A stretch of 64,000 nt of DNA from Arthrobacter jinronghuae. GTDB taxonomy: Bacteria > Actinomycetota > Actinomycetes > Actinomycetales > Micrococcaceae. Positions 8,271 through 19,010 of this stretch are shown piece by piece; the stretch's first letter is position 1, and each line of letters starts with the position of its first letter. The DNA lies in assembly GCF_025244825.1 (NCBI RefSeq), contig NZ_CP104263.1, positions 3,576,818-3,640,817 of the forward strand, written 5' to 3'. Both the position numbers and the translations under genes were made by a program. The notes beneath the pieces are model-generated. The model saw nothing but the letters and a program-made list of their open reading frames with translations. It was not told where the DNA came from and did not search any database.

Positions 8271-9515
8271 CTACTCCCCGCCGTCGTCGTTACTGCGTAG
8301 GACCAGGACGGCCACCAGTGCCGCAGCCAGCAGCAGCACCCCGACGAAGAGCACCAGGAACCGCCAGCCGCCCTGCTGGAAGTAGTAGCCGCCCACCCAG
8401 CCCAGCAGGCTGGACCCGGTGTAGTAGAAGAGGTTGTAGAGCGAGGATGCCTGCGCCCGTCCCTCCCGGGCGAGGAGCGGAGTCCAGCCGGAGGCAATGG
8501 AATGCGCGGCGAAGAAACCGGCGGTGAAGACCAGCAGTCCGGCGACGATTGCCGGAAGGTTGTCCGCCAGGGTCAGGGCAAGGCCCGCCGCCATGCCGCC
8601 GAGGGACAGCAGCAGCACCGGCTTCCGCCCGCCGCGAAGCCGGGCCGCCAGGGTACCGGCGGCCCGGGAGGACCAGGTTCCGGCGAGATATGCGAGGAAC
8701 AGGGAGCTCGCCAGGCTCTGGGGCAGCCCGAAGGGTGGCTCGCCCAGCCGGAAACCCAGATAGTTGTAGACCGCCACGAAGCCGCCCATCAGCAGGAAGC
8801 CCTGTGCATACAGGGCCAGCAGCCGCGGGCTGCGGAGGTTCGCCGCCAGCCGCGCAGCCAGTCCGTGTCCGGGGGCGGCCCGGCGTACGGGCACAAAACC
8901 GTGCTGGCGGGGTGCGGTAAGCATAAAAACGGCTGCGGCTCCGGCGGCCAGGAGGCTCACGGCGGCTACACCCACCCGCCAGTTCACCAGTTCCGCCAGG
9001 GGTGCGGCCAGGATCCGGCCCGCGAGGCCGCCGATGGTGGTGCCCGAAACGTAGGTCCCGGCAGCCACGGCGGCATGCAGCCTGCTCACTTCCTCGCTCA
9101 GGTAGGCCAGCGCCACCGCCGGAATCCCGCCCAGTGCCGCCCCCTCGAGGAAACGGAGTCCCAGCAGCACCGGCAGATTGGGGCTCAGGGGAACGGCCAG
9201 GCCAAGCACTACCGCGGCCAGGATCGCCAGGCGCATGGCCGGCAGCCGGCCGAACCGGTCCGCTGCGGCGGACCAGGGAATCACCGTGACGGCGAGTCCG
9301 AGGGTGGCTGCGGAAACCGTCAACGCGGCCGAAGACGCAGAGATACCCAGATCGGCAGCGAGTTCGGGCAGGACTCCCTGCAGCGAGTACAGCTGGGCGA
9401 AGGTAGCTACACCTGCCGCGGCCAGTCCCACCAGGACGCCGCGGTAACCGGGGCTGCCGCGCCGGTGCCCGGTGAACTGGCCGCTGAACCCGGTCGCGTC
9501 ATCGCGTCTTGTCAT
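8271..9515 (-). CDS. Major facilitator superfamily exporter
   Basis: 414 residues, twelve helices. The loop after helix 2 carries ADRFGRLPAMR, a variant of the MFS signature, and the overall pattern (LQGVLPELAADLGIS, then TVSAATLGLA) resembles the YnfM/arabinose-efflux type of proton-driven exporters. The start ATG overlaps the stop of the DUF4031-HD gene by 4 bp (ATGA), so both are translated from one message. The substrate is unknown. Confidence 0.85.
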   Translation of the reverse strand: MTRRDDATGFSGQFTGHRRGSPGYRGVLVGLAAAGVATFAQLYSLQGVLPELAADLGISASSAALTVSAATLGLAVTVIPWSAAADRFGRLPAMRLAILAAVVLGLAVPLSPNLPVLLGLRFLEGAALGGIPAVALAYLSEEVSRLHAAVAAGTYVSGTTIGGLAGRILAAPLAELVNWRVGVAAVSLLAAGAAAVFMLTAPRQHGFVPVRRAAPGHGLAARLAANLRSPRLLALYAQGFLLMGGFVAVYNYLGFRLGEPPFGLPQSLASSLFLAYLAGTWSSRAAGTLAARLRGGRKPVLLLSLGGMAAGLALTLADNLPAIVAGLLVFTAGFFAAHSIASGWTPLLAREGRAQASSLYNLFYYTGSSLLGWVGGYYFQQGGWRFLVLFVGVLLLAAALVAVLVLRSNDDGGE

Positions 9516-10390
9516 GGCTGGTCAGTTCCCGCCAGTTCCGCAGCAAGGTTGCGGCGGGCGCGTTCCTCCCAGAGCTGCCGTCCGACGGGCGTCCGGTAGA
9601 GCGGGTCGGCTGCGGCAAGCTGACGGACCACCCGGCGTCGTCCGGCAGTGAAGTCCTCCGCTGAAAGGTGCGCGTATTCAGCGCGGACTGCCTGCAGATA
9701 CGCGGCATAGCCCGCTGGTTCGCGGGCCAGCACTGCCAGGTCCGCGTCCGTGAGCAGCGACCCGTTGCTGTCCGCTGCAGCCGGGTCATGGCCGGCCGTC
9801 AGGCGGACCAGCCGTGCGCATTCCGCGGTCTCTACGGCAGGCACACCCGCGCCGGGCAGCAGCTGCTCGGCCAGCCGGGCCGAGGCATCCTCGTCCGCGC
9901 CGGCCCGGCCGGTGTACACGGCGTCATGGAACCAGGCCGCTAGGGCCACGGGCCGGGGAATTTCACCGCCGGCAAGCAGGTCCAGAGCCTCCAGGACCTG
10001 CAGCAGATGCCTGCGGTCGTGGTAGCGGCGATGCGGTTCATTCCAGAGCTGAAGCAGGTATTCGCCCAGCTCCGGTGTCCCGGGCAGCAGCCGGTTCCAC
10101 CGGTGGCGCAGCGGGGCGGCAAGGGCAGAAGGACGCTCCCGTGCCGGGATCCGCAGCCCGCTGGCGATGAGGATGCGGACCAGATCGCCGCAGCTGACCG
10201 GCACGGCCCCCAGCGACACAAGCGCGTCATAGCGTTCCCGGGGCACGTCGTAGTGGTCGCCGTCGAACGCCCGGTCCGAGATGCCCGCCTCCCGGGTGAA
10301 CGCGTGCAGCTCGTCCAGCCCGGAGTTGGAAATCAGGTGCGAGAAGAGGGTGTTGTGCGCCGGCCACATCGGCGGATCGATGTAGATCAT
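9512..10390 (-). CDS. DUF4031 - HD domain fusion protein
   Basis: 292 residues. Residues 1-80 are a DUF4031 domain (MIYIDPPMWPAHNTLFSHL, then DGDHYDVP), which is uncharacterised. Residues about 105-290 contain an HD-type metal-binding pattern with YHDRRHLLQVLEAL and AAWFHDAVY, as in phosphohydrolases. The start was placed at 10390 because family members begin with this motif; no clear Shine-Dalgarno is seen. It is divergent from the BNR-repeat gene and translationally coupled to the MFS exporter. Confidence 0.75.
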   Translation of the reverse strand: MIYIDPPMWPAHNTLFSHLISNSGLDELHAFTREAGISDRAFDGDHYDVPRERYDALVSLGAVPVSCGDLVRILIASGLRIPARERPSALAAPLRHRWNRLLPGTPELGEYLLQLWNEPHRRYHDRRHLLQVLEALDLLAGGEIPRPVALAAWFHDAVYTGRAGADEDASARLAEQLLPGAGVPAVETAECARLVRLTAGHDPAAADSNGSLLTDADLAVLAREPAGYAAYLQAVRAEYAHLSAEDFTAGRRRVVRQLAAADPLYRTPVGRQLWEERARRNLAAELAGTDQP

Positions 10391-10546
10391 GGACGCCGGG
10401 ATTCCGGGTGCAACAACAGCATCCTGTATGTCTATCGCACCCGGGGCAGCAATTTCCATGCGGCGGTGCGCATCCGTTGGGCGTCCGGTCGGCCGGTCTT
10501 TGGGAACGCCCTTGTTCCAGGGCACCCCCGGTGCTGGAATAACCGC

Positions 10547-11680
10547 ATGGATGCCGTGCCCGAAGCGATGCCTGCTGCCATGTCCCCCGCCGGATCACCC
10601 GGCGCCTCCACCGTGGTCGCCATTGGAACCCGTAAGGGGCTGTGGCTGGCCACGAGCCGCGACCGTCGAAACTGGGAGGTGCGCGGGCCGGAGTTTGCCA
10701 TGACGGAGGTCCCGTCCCTGGCTTTCGACGCCCGCAGCGGGACCCCTCGCCTGCTGGCCGGTGTCCGGTCCGAGTGGTGGGGCACCAATGTAGCGATTTC
10801 GGATGACCTGGGGCGGACCTGGCAGGAACCCGAGCAGGCGGCCATTGCCTTTCCCGAGGACACCGGCGCCTCGCTGGAGCGCATCTGGCAGCTGGCACCG
10901 GACAGCGCGGACCGGCCGGGCGTGGTCTGGGCGGGCTGCGAACCGATCTCCGTGTTCCGCTCCGAGGACGGCGGGAAACACTTCGAACTGGTGCGGGGAT
11001 TATGGGACCACCCGCACCGCACCCAGTGGGGCGCCGGCTACGGCGGCCCGGCCGCCCATACGGTGCTGCCGAGTCCAAGTGACGATTCCGTCCATGTGGC
11101 GATCAGCAGCGGCGGGGTCTACCGCTCCGATGACCGCGGCCGGAGCTGGGGTGCGTTCAACACCGGCATCATCGCGGATTTTATGCCGGAGAAATATCCC
11201 GAGTTCGGACAGTGCGTACACAAGGTTGCCCGGGACGCGGGCAACCCGCAGCGGTTATACGCCCAGAACCACGGCGGGGTGTACCGCAGCGACGACGCCG
11301 GCGGACAGTGGTTGTCCATAGCGGACGGCCTGCCCGCGGATTTCGGGTTCGTGATGCTTGCCCACCCAACCCGCCCGGATACCATCTGGACAATTCCGCT
11401 GGGTTCGGCGGGGGAACGCAATCCGCCGCAGGGCCGCCCCGCGGTGTACCGCAGCACCGATGCAGGCGGGAGCTGGGAACGGTTCGACGCCGGTCTGCCC
11501 GCCTATGATTTCAACGCCGTGCTGCGCGATGCTGCCTATGTGGACGACGCCGATCCTGCCGGCATCTACTTCGGCACCCGCGGCGGCGAGGTGTATGCCA
11601 GCGCCGACGAGGGTGAGAGCTTTCACCTGGTAGCGGCCAATCTTCCGGATGTGCTCTGTGTCCGCGCAGTTGCGGCCTGA
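10547..11680 (+). CDS. BNR/WD40-type beta-propeller protein (exo-alpha-sialidase-like)
   Basis: 377 residues made of recurring Asp-box units such as YRSDDRGRSW, YRSDDAGGQW and YRSTDAGGSW, so a beta-propeller of the sialidase/photosystem-assembly type. There is no signal peptide, which argues against a secreted sialidase. Genes of this type are often paired with a MoaD/ThiS carrier in actinobacteria, as here with a 32-bp overlap. The activity is unknown. Confidence 0.8.
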   Translation: MDAVPEAMPAAMSPAGSPGASTVVAIGTRKGLWLATSRDRRNWEVRGPEFAMTEVPSLAFDARSGTPRLLAGVRSEWWGTNVAISDDLGRTWQEPEQAAIAFPEDTGASLERIWQLAPDSADRPGVVWAGCEPISVFRSEDGGKHFELVRGLWDHPHRTQWGAGYGGPAAHTVLPSPSDDSVHVAISSGGVYRSDDRGRSWGAFNTGIIADFMPEKYPEFGQCVHKVARDAGNPQRLYAQNHGGVYRSDDAGGQWLSIADGLPADFGFVMLAHPTRPDTIWTIPLGSAGERNPPQGRPAVYRSTDAGGSWERFDAGLPAYDFNAVLRDAAYVDDADPAGIYFGTRGGEVYASADEGESFHLVAANLPDVLCVRAVAA

Positions 11681-11996
11681 CGCTCCCGGCCGCACCGACG
11701 TCGAGCTGTTGCTCCCTGCGGCACTGGCCGACGCCGCGGACGGGCGGCGCATGCTGACCCTTCGTCCCGCGCTTGGTGCAGGGACACCGGAAAACGTCAC
11801 GGTTGCGGATGTCCTGGCGCTCCTGCAGGCGGATTTTGCGGGCGTGTACCGGCGGATCTGTGACGAAACCGGGGAGCTGCGCCGCTATGTGAACCTGTAC
11901 CTGGACGGAGAGGACGTCCGGGACCTGGAGGGTGCGTCCACCGTGCTGCCCGCCCGCGCGGAGCTTCTGGTCCTGCAGTCGATCGCCGGCGGGTGA
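11649..11996 (+). CDS. MoaD/ThiS family sulfur-carrier-like protein
   Basis: 115 residues (112 if a GTG at 11658 is the start). The C-terminus SIAGG ends in the Gly-Gly needed for adenylation and thiocarboxylation in ubiquitin-like sulfur carriers, and the body has the expected RRYVNLYLDGEDVRDLEG strand-turn. It overlaps the end of the propeller gene, implying coupled translation. The partner enzyme is not nearby, so the pathway (molybdopterin, thiamine, cysteine or tRNA thiolation) is not known. Confidence 0.8.
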   Translation: MCSVSAQLRPDAPGRTDVELLLPAALADAADGRRMLTLRPALGAGTPENVTVADVLALLQADFAGVYRRICDETGELRRYVNLYLDGEDVRDLEGASTVLPARAELLVLQSIAGG

Positions 11997-12013
11997 GGAA
12001 AGTTAAAGGAAAG

Positions 12014-12059
12014 TTAAAAAGGAACGGGCGCTATACGCATTTGCGTAAAGCGCCCGTTC
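12014..12059 (-). terminator. Intrinsic terminator of the rpf-LysM gene
   Basis: GAACGGGCGCT at 12022-12032 pairs with AGCGCCCGTTC at 12049-12059, and the inside pairs again (TACGCA with TGCGTA). On the minus strand the hairpin is followed by CCTTTTT, so it ends transcription from the rpf gene. It may also stop the convergent moaD message. Confidence 0.8.
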
Positions 12060-12114
12060 TGCTTCGATTCCCGCACTAAGGCGGAACAGCTACCGAAGAC
12101 TCACTCTGCCCTAA

Positions 12115-13531
<1,417 letters not shown>

Positions 13532-15529
13532 GTGCTCACATTCTTCAATGCGCTCAAACGCATTCTGGTCGGGCGTCCTTACGGCAACGAACGGCTCTCG
13601 CACACCCTCCTCCCCAAGCGGATCGCGCTCCCTGTTTTTGCCTCGGACGCCCTCTCATCTGCTGCCTACGCGCCCGATGAGATTCTCCTTACCCTGGCGC
13701 TGGCCGGCGTCGCTGCCGTCACCCTCTCCCCCTGGGTGGGGCTGGCCGTCATCATTGTGCTGCTCACGGTGGTCGCCTCCTACCGGCAGAACGTGCACGC
13801 GTATCCGTCCGGCGGCGGTGACTATGAAATTGCGAGCACCAATCTGGGCAAGCCCGCCGGCCTGACCGTCGCCTCCGCACTGCTGGTGGACTACGTGCTC
13901 ACCGTCGCTGTGTCGATGTCCTCCGCGGCGTCCTACCTTGTGACGGCCATCCCCGCGCTGCACGGCACCCAGGCCACCATCGCCGTGATCGGCGTCGCGC
14001 TGCTGGTTCTGGTGAATCTGCGCGGCATCCGGGAGGCCGGCGCCTTATTTGCCGTACCTACCTACATCTTCATGGCTTCCGTGCTGGGTATGTGCCTCAC
14101 CGGCTTCCTCCAGTTCCTCAGCGGAAACCTCCGTCAGGCCCCTTCGGCATCCTTTGAACTGGTGCGGGAATCAGGTTTCGACGAAGGGCTGGTAGGGCTT
14201 GCCGGCGTCCTCCTGCTGCTGCGTGCCTTTTCCTCGGGCGCAGCCGCACTCACCGGCGTTGAAGCCATCAGCAACGGCGTCCCGACGTTCCGCAAACCCA
14301 AGAGCGCCAATGCCGCCACCACTCTGCTGCTCCTGGGCGTGATTTCCGCAGCAATGATCGGCGGAATCATCGCCATGGCCAACCTCACCAAGGTCCACGT
14401 AGCCCAGGACCCGGCCACCCAGCTCACGGCCAACGGTTCCCCCGTGGGCGAGGACTACGTGCAGCATCCGGTAATCAGCCAGTTGGCGGAGACCATTTTC
14501 GGCGACGGCAGCATCGCGTTCTACCTTGTCGTGGCCGCCACCGGACTGATTCTGGTCTTTGCCTCCAACACCGCGTTCAACGGCTTCCCCGTGCTGGCCT
14601 CGATCCTGGCGAAGGACGGGTTCCTGCCCCGCCAGATGCGCACGCGCGGGGACCGGCTGGCGTTCAGCAACGGCATCATTTCCCTGGGCCTGGGCGCCCT
14701 GGTGCTCATCGTGGCGTTTGACGCCGATGTGACCCAGCTGATCCAGCTCTATATTGTCGGGGTCTTCGTTTCCTTCACCGCCAGCCAGCTGGGCATGATC
14801 CGGCACTGGACCGGCAAGCTGCGCACCGAACGGGACAAGGACGTACGACGCCGGATGCAGCGTTCGCGGGCGATCAACTCCATCGGCTTCGGCATGACCG
14901 CCCTGGTGCTGCTCATCGTCATCATCACCAAATTCACCCACGGTGCGTGGATTGCCCTGCTGGCCATGGCCGTGCTCTACGTGATCATGTACAGCATCCG
15001 GGTCCATTACGACACGGTTGCCCGCGAGCTGGCGCTCAGCGCCGACGACCACGGTCTGGCCCTGCCGTCCCGGGTCAATGCGGTGATCCTGATTTCGCAG
15101 GTCCACAAGCCCGCCCTGCGCGCCATTGCCTATGCACGGGCGTCCCGTCCCTCCAGCCTGAACGCGATCATTGTGGATCTTGATCCGGAGGACACCCGCC
15201 GCACACTGGCCGACTGGGAGCGCCTGCAGATCCCAGTGCCGCTGACGGTCCTCTCCTCGCCGTACCGGGAGACCATCTCCCCCGTGCTGGCGTACCTGCG
15301 CGATGCCCGGCGCAACGCGCCGCGGGAACTGTTCGTGGTCTACATTCCGGAGTACGTGGTGGGCCGGTGGTGGGAACAGCTGGTGCACAACCAGACTGCG
15401 CTGCGCATCAAAGCCCGGCTGCACTTCGAGCCGGCCATCATGGTCGCCTCCGTGCCATGGCAGCTGGCCTCCAGCCACGATACCCATGGCGAGCCGGCCG
15501 GCGGCCCCGGCGCCTCAAGCCGGGGCTAG
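13532..15529 (+). CDS. KimA-like potassium transporter (APC superfamily)
   Basis: 665 residues: an APC-type membrane domain of about twelve helices (residues 25-500) and a soluble C-terminal domain. Blocks such as FASDALSSAAYAPDEIL, SYRQNVHAYPSGGGDYE, AFSSGAAALTGVEAISNG, NTAFNGFP and RGDRLAFSNGII, and the C-terminal VHNQTALRIKARL, match Bacillus KimA (YdaO) along the whole length from memory. KimA is a high-affinity K+/H+ symporter inhibited by cyclic di-AMP. The GTG at 13532 was chosen because family members begin at LTFFN; a TTG at 13523 is possible. The ion specificity is inferred by homology. Confidence 0.75.
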   Translation: MLTFFNALKRILVGRPYGNERLSHTLLPKRIALPVFASDALSSAAYAPDEILLTLALAGVAAVTLSPWVGLAVIIVLLTVVASYRQNVHAYPSGGGDYEIASTNLGKPAGLTVASALLVDYVLTVAVSMSSAASYLVTAIPALHGTQATIAVIGVALLVLVNLRGIREAGALFAVPTYIFMASVLGMCLTGFLQFLSGNLRQAPSASFELVRESGFDEGLVGLAGVLLLLRAFSSGAAALTGVEAISNGVPTFRKPKSANAATTLLLLGVISAAMIGGIIAMANLTKVHVAQDPATQLTANGSPVGEDYVQHPVISQLAETIFGDGSIAFYLVVAATGLILVFASNTAFNGFPVLASILAKDGFLPRQMRTRGDRLAFSNGIISLGLGALVLIVAFDADVTQLIQLYIVGVFVSFTASQLGMIRHWTGKLRTERDKDVRRRMQRSRAINSIGFGMTALVLLIVIITKFTHGAWIALLAMAVLYVIMYSIRVHYDTVARELALSADDHGLALPSRVNAVILISQVHKPALRAIAYARASRPSSLNAIIVDLDPEDTRRTLADWERLQIPVPLTVLSSPYRETISPVLAYLRDARRNAPRELFVVYIPEYVVGRWWEQLVHNQTALRIKARLHFEPAIMVASVPWQLASSHDTHGEPAGGPGASSRG

Positions 15530-16140
15530 GCGCGGCCGGCCAGGATTGACCGGTAGGCGTACTCAGTAAGCCTGCCGTCCTGCACGGCCTGCTCCACGAC
15601 CGCAAAGGAACGCGGACCGGCCTCGTTGCTGTACGGGAAGTGGATGAGCTCTGCAATGAGCTCCCATTCCTCGGTAATGGAGTCGATGAGATCGCCGGGT
15701 GTCTCTTCAGCCGACGGGCCTCCGCCCAGAACGGTCCACGCGTCGTCGGGCACCCGGTAGGCCTGCAGCCGGTCCAGGTCCGCCTCGAGTGCCTCCAGCG
15801 AGTCGTACTCCGTCTGCGCCACGGGGGGAACGGAACCGTCCGGTGTCGCCAGCTGGCTCACGAAGGTGCTCTCGGAAGACGGGTAGATGGAGGTGGGGAC
15901 GGGTTCGCCTTCCTCCAGGTACGCCGGCAGCTGGGACGGCATCCAGTACCAGGCGTCGCCCTGGTCCGGGCCGCCGGGCTGGTCCCGCTCGCTGATCCAG
16001 CCACGGGCGGTGAGCAGCGCCTCTGCCTCATCGCTGAAGTAGGCGGTTTCGCCCCGCAGCAGAGCATTGACTTCATGCTCGGCGCGGCGGGCCTGCTTCT
16101 TTTTGGAGACGGCTTTCTTGCGGGGCTTGGACTTGGGCAT
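15526..16140 (-). CDS. Hypothetical cytoplasmic protein
   Basis: 204 residues, Lys/Arg-rich start (MPKSKPRKKAVSKKKQARRA) followed by an acidic body with LTARGWISERD and DAWYWMPSQLPAYLEEGE. There is no signal peptide or membrane segment. I do not recognise a family. The stop codon overlaps that of the convergent transporter gene. It lies 54 bp downstream of dnaB on the same strand and may be co-transcribed with it. Confidence 0.7.
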   Translation of the reverse strand: MPKSKPRKKAVSKKKQARRAEHEVNALLRGETAYFSDEAEALLTARGWISERDQPGGPDQGDAWYWMPSQLPAYLEEGEPVPTSIYPSSESTFVSQLATPDGSVPPVAQTEYDSLEALEADLDRLQAYRVPDDAWTVLGGGPSAEETPGDLIDSITEEWELIAELIHFPYSNEAGPRSFAVVEQAVQDGRLTEYAYRSILAGRA

Positions 16141-16194
16141 GCTGGATCTCCTGGGGCGGTGGGGGAAGCGGTGGAGGAGCGGTGAACGCGGCGG

Positions 16195-17577
16195 CTAGAA
16201 GCCGCTGCCGCCCTCAACCGCCATGTTCGAGAAGCGTGAGTAGTGGCCCTGGAACCCTACAACGATGGTCTTGGTGGGGCCGTTACGGTGCTTGGCCACA
16301 ATGACGTCGGCCTCGCCGGCACGCGGCGATTCCTTGTCGTAGATGTCCTCGCGGTGCAGCAGGATGACCATGTCCGCATCCTGCTCGATGGAGCCCGATT
16401 CACGCAGGTCGGAGACCATGGGCTTCTTGTCGGTGCGCTGCTCCGAACCTCGGTTCAGCTGCGACAACGCGATCACGGGAACTTCCAGTTCCTTCGCCAG
16501 CAGCTTCAGTGCACGTGAGAACTCGGAGACTTCCTGCTGGCGGGATTCCACGCGCTTGCCCGAGGACATCAGCTGCAGGTAATCCAGCACCACGAGCTTG
16601 AGGTCATGGCGCTGCTTCAGGCGGCGGCACTTCGCACGGATTTCCATCAGGGACATGTTGGGGCTGTCGTCAATGAACAGCGGCGCGTCATTCATGCGCC
16701 CCATCGTGGTGGCGATCTTGCCCCACTGTTCGTCCTTGATGGTGCCCTTACGCAGGTCCTGAAGGCCGATGGTCGCTTCAGCCGAGAGCAGACGCATGGC
16801 GATTTCGTTGCGGCCCATTTCGAGGGAGAAGAAGACGGTGGTCATGTTGTTCTTGATGGCCGCGGACCGGGCGAAGTCCAGCGCGAAGGTGGACTTGCCG
16901 ACGGCGGGGCGGGCAGCGATAACGATCATCTGGCCCGGGTGCAGGCCCTGGGTGAGCTCGTCCAATTCGTAGAAGCCGGTGGGCACGCCGGTCATGCCTT
17001 CGCCGCGGTGTCCGGCGGACTCAATCTCGTCCACCGTGCCCTCGATGATGTCCTTCAGGGGCACGTAGTCTTCTGCAGTCCGGCGTTCGGCCACAGCGTA
17101 GATTTCGGCCTGGGCAGCGTTGACGATGTCATCCACTTCCATGCCCTCGTTGGAGTAGCCCAGCTGGACAATCTTGGTGCCTGCGCCAACGAGCCGACGC
17201 AGAACCGCCCGCTCGCGCACGATTTCGGCATAGAAACCGGCGTTGGCCGCGGTAGGAACGGACTGGATCAGCTCGTGCAGGTAGGCCGGGCCGCCGATCC
17301 GGCCAATCTCGCCGCGCTTGGTGAGTTCATCAGAAACGGTGACGGCGTCGGCCGGTTCCCCGCGGCCGTAGAGGTCAATGATGGCCTCGTAGATGGCCTC
17401 ATGGGCAGGACGGTAGAAGTCGAGTCCGCGCAGGACTTCCACGCAGTCTGCGATGGCGTCCTTGGAGAGCATCATGCCGCCAAGCACCGATTGTTCTGCG
17501 ACCAGGTCCTGCGGCGGTGTCCTCGCGAAGTCCGGACTTGATGTTGATGCCGGGGAGTCCGTATGCGTGAGCGACAC
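16195..17577 (-). CDS. dnaB: Replicative DNA helicase DnaB
   Basis: 460 residues, normal length, with no intein. N-terminal DnaB domain begins PPQDLVAEQSVLGGMML; the RecA-like core has Walker A ARPAVGKSTFALDFA and Walker B LKLVVLDYLQLM, and the arginine-rich H4 segment QLNRGSEQR. It unwinds DNA at the replication fork. The GTG at 17577 has GAAAGGG five bases upstream. It sits downstream of rpsF-ssb-rpsR-rplI but behind a 575-bp gap with a terminator and DnaA boxes, so it should have its own promoter. Confidence 0.95.
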   Translation of the reverse strand: MSLTHTDSPASTSSPDFARTPPQDLVAEQSVLGGMMLSKDAIADCVEVLRGLDFYRPAHEAIYEAIIDLYGRGEPADAVTVSDELTKRGEIGRIGGPAYLHELIQSVPTAANAGFYAEIVRERAVLRRLVGAGTKIVQLGYSNEGMEVDDIVNAAQAEIYAVAERRTAEDYVPLKDIIEGTVDEIESAGHRGEGMTGVPTGFYELDELTQGLHPGQMIVIAARPAVGKSTFALDFARSAAIKNNMTTVFFSLEMGRNEIAMRLLSAEATIGLQDLRKGTIKDEQWGKIATTMGRMNDAPLFIDDSPNMSLMEIRAKCRRLKQRHDLKLVVLDYLQLMSSGKRVESRQQEVSEFSRALKLLAKELEVPVIALSQLNRGSEQRTDKKPMVSDLRESGSIEQDADMVILLHREDIYDKESPRAGEADVIVAKHRNGPTKTIVVGFQGHYSRFSNMAVEGGSGF

Positions 17578-17769
17578 TGTGACCCTTTCAATAAAGGCTA
17601 AGACGTTTCGATCCCTGCCCTGCCGGAGGGCTTGTCTATCTCTATCAGCCCGCACTGACTTTCGGCCGGAACGGCGGCGGCGGTGCTGACGGATCCGAGC
17701 CGGCGGACATGCGTCTGAAGAAGGGATTCACCGCAACCGTATGCCTCCTTCGCCCTGCCGACAAACGAG

Positions 17770-18096
17770 TTATCCACAGGTCCTGTGGACAGTCTGTGCA
17801 TAACGCGGCGTGTCTTGTGCACAGGCTGGGCATAAGCATGTGGATAAATCTTAGTTTTTTCCACAAAAGGGCCTCTGACTAGGGCAAACGCTTGTCCACA
17901 CCTGTGTAAACAAACTATTTTTCCGCCGCGCCGGGGCGCCGGGGCCGTGTTGACAGGAGCTCCAAACAGGCCTAGGGGTGCCGAAATCCACAAATGTCCC
18001 CCGCGATATCCACAACAGCCGCCTCAGCGGACCATGCATTGCGGAGGGCTGCGGCCGGAGCTTGGAGAAAGGCGGCCGCGGCAGCGGTTCTCCACA
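17770..18096. promoter_or_regulatory. Cluster of DnaA boxes upstream of dnaB
   Basis: Two perfect boxes (TTATCCACA at 17770-17778; inverted TGTGGATAA at 17839-17847) and five with one mismatch: TGTGCATAA 17795-17803, TTTTCCACA 17857-17865, TTGTCCACA 17892-17900, ATATCCACA 18006-18014, TTCTCCACA 18088-18096. They occupy the otherwise gene-free stretch between the rplI terminator and dnaB. Short AT-rich runs lie at 17845-17870 and 17905-17920. Likely a DnaA-controlled dnaB promoter or a DnaA-titrating site. Confidence 0.65.
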
Positions 18097-18099
18097 CAA

Positions 18100-18134
18100 A
18101 AGCACCCCCCGGCCCAGAGGGCAGGAGGGTGCTT
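18100..18134 (-). terminator. Intrinsic terminator after rplI
   Basis: AAGCACCC at 18100-18107 pairs with GGGTGCTT at 18127-18134; on the minus strand the hairpin is followed by TTTTGTG. It closes the rpsF-ssb-rpsR-rplI message, 19 bp after the rplI stop. Confidence 0.8.
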
Positions 18135-18152
18135 GCGTGTCTGCGTCAGACG

Positions 18153-18602
18153 TTAGCCTGCAACGACCTCGAGGTCGATGACGGCTGCAACATCGTTGTG
18201 CAGGCGGACGTTGGCCTGGAAGGAACCAACCGACTTGATGTGCGTCGGGAGTTCAACCTTGCGCTTGTCGATGGCGCCGAGACCGGCGGCTTCGACAGCA
18301 GCGGCAACGTCGGCGGGCTTGACGGTACCGAAGAGGCGTCCGGACTCGCCGGCCTTGACGGTCAGCTTGACCGGCTTGGCGGAGAGAGCAGCAGCCTGCT
18401 TCTGAGCATCTTCCAGGGAAGCGTGCTCGCGGGCAGCGCGGGCAGCCTTGATGGACTCAACCTGCTTCTCGCCACCCTTGGTCCAGGTCAGAGCGAAGCC
18501 GCGGGGCAGGAGGTAGTTACGTGCGTAACCGTCCTTAACCTCGATGACGTCGCCGGCAGCGCCGAGACCGGTTACTTCGTGGGTCAGAATGAGCTTTGCC
18601 AT
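18153..18602 (-). CDS. rplI: 50S ribosomal protein bL9
   Basis: 149 residues with the bL9 N-terminal RNA-binding motif ([20 protein letters not shown], then [12 protein letters not shown]), a connecting helix and the C-terminal domain. Last gene of the rpsF-ssb-rpsR-rplI operon, 18 bp after rpsR, and followed by a terminator. Confidence 0.97.
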   Translation of the reverse strand: MAKLILTHEVTGLGAAGDVIEVKDGYARNYLLPRGFALTWTKGGEKQVESIKAARAAREHASLEDAQKQAAALSAKPVKLTVKAGESGRLFGTVKPADVAAAVEAAGLGAIDKRKVELPTHIKSVGSFQANVRLHNDVAAVIDLEVVAG

Positions 18603-18620
18603 GAGTTAGGTTCCTTTCCT

Positions 18621-18860
18621 TTAGCCGCGGCCAGCGCCGGAGTAAGGCAGGAGAGCAACTTCGCGGGCATTCTTGATTGCCTGGGCGATCTTGCGCTGTT
18701 CCTGCACGGAGACGCCAGTTACGCGACGAGCGCGGATCTTTCCGCGGTCGGAAATGAACTTGCGCAGCAATGCTACGTCCTTGTAGTCGATGACAGTGAT
18801 GTCAGCGGCCTTCAAGGGATTGGACTTTGGTTTGGGCTTGCGAAGTTCAGCCTTAGCCAT
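18621..18860 (-). CDS. rpsR: 30S ribosomal protein bS18
   Basis: 79 residues starting [16 protein letters not shown], with the family block [30 protein letters not shown] lies before the ATG at 18860, so the longer frame upstream is not used. It binds 16S rRNA together with bS6, encoded two genes upstream. Confidence 0.97.
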   Translation of the reverse strand: MAKAELRKPKPKSNPLKAADITVIDYKDVALLRKFISDRGKIRARRVTGVSVQEQRKIAQAIKNAREVALLPYSGAGRG

Positions 18861-18917
18861 CGTGGAGCTCCTTATGTCTAGTGGAGCCCGTGGATACATT
18901 TTCCACGGGATGGGCTC

Positions 18918-18956
18918 GACGGCGGTTGCCGTCTGAGGATGGCGCCCGAAGGCGCC
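18918..18956. repeat. Two tetraloop hairpins between ssb and rpsR
   Basis: GACGGC-GGTT-GCCGTC at 18918-18933 and GGCGCC-CGAA-GGCGCC at 18941-18956. They lie in the 150-bp gap inside the operon and have no T-run. They may stabilise or process the message, or tune rpsR-rplI against ssb; this is inference. Confidence 0.5.
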
Positions 18957-19010
18957 GGGTGAAGGGCCGCTTCTCCCGAATGGGGGTAGCCGCTCTTCGA
19001 ATGAAGAGGT

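Noticed and set aside
13963..15487. Long minus-strand frame opposite the KimA-like gene
   Set aside because: Composition is Gly/His/Gln-rich and typical of antisense frames; the sense protein matches a known family.
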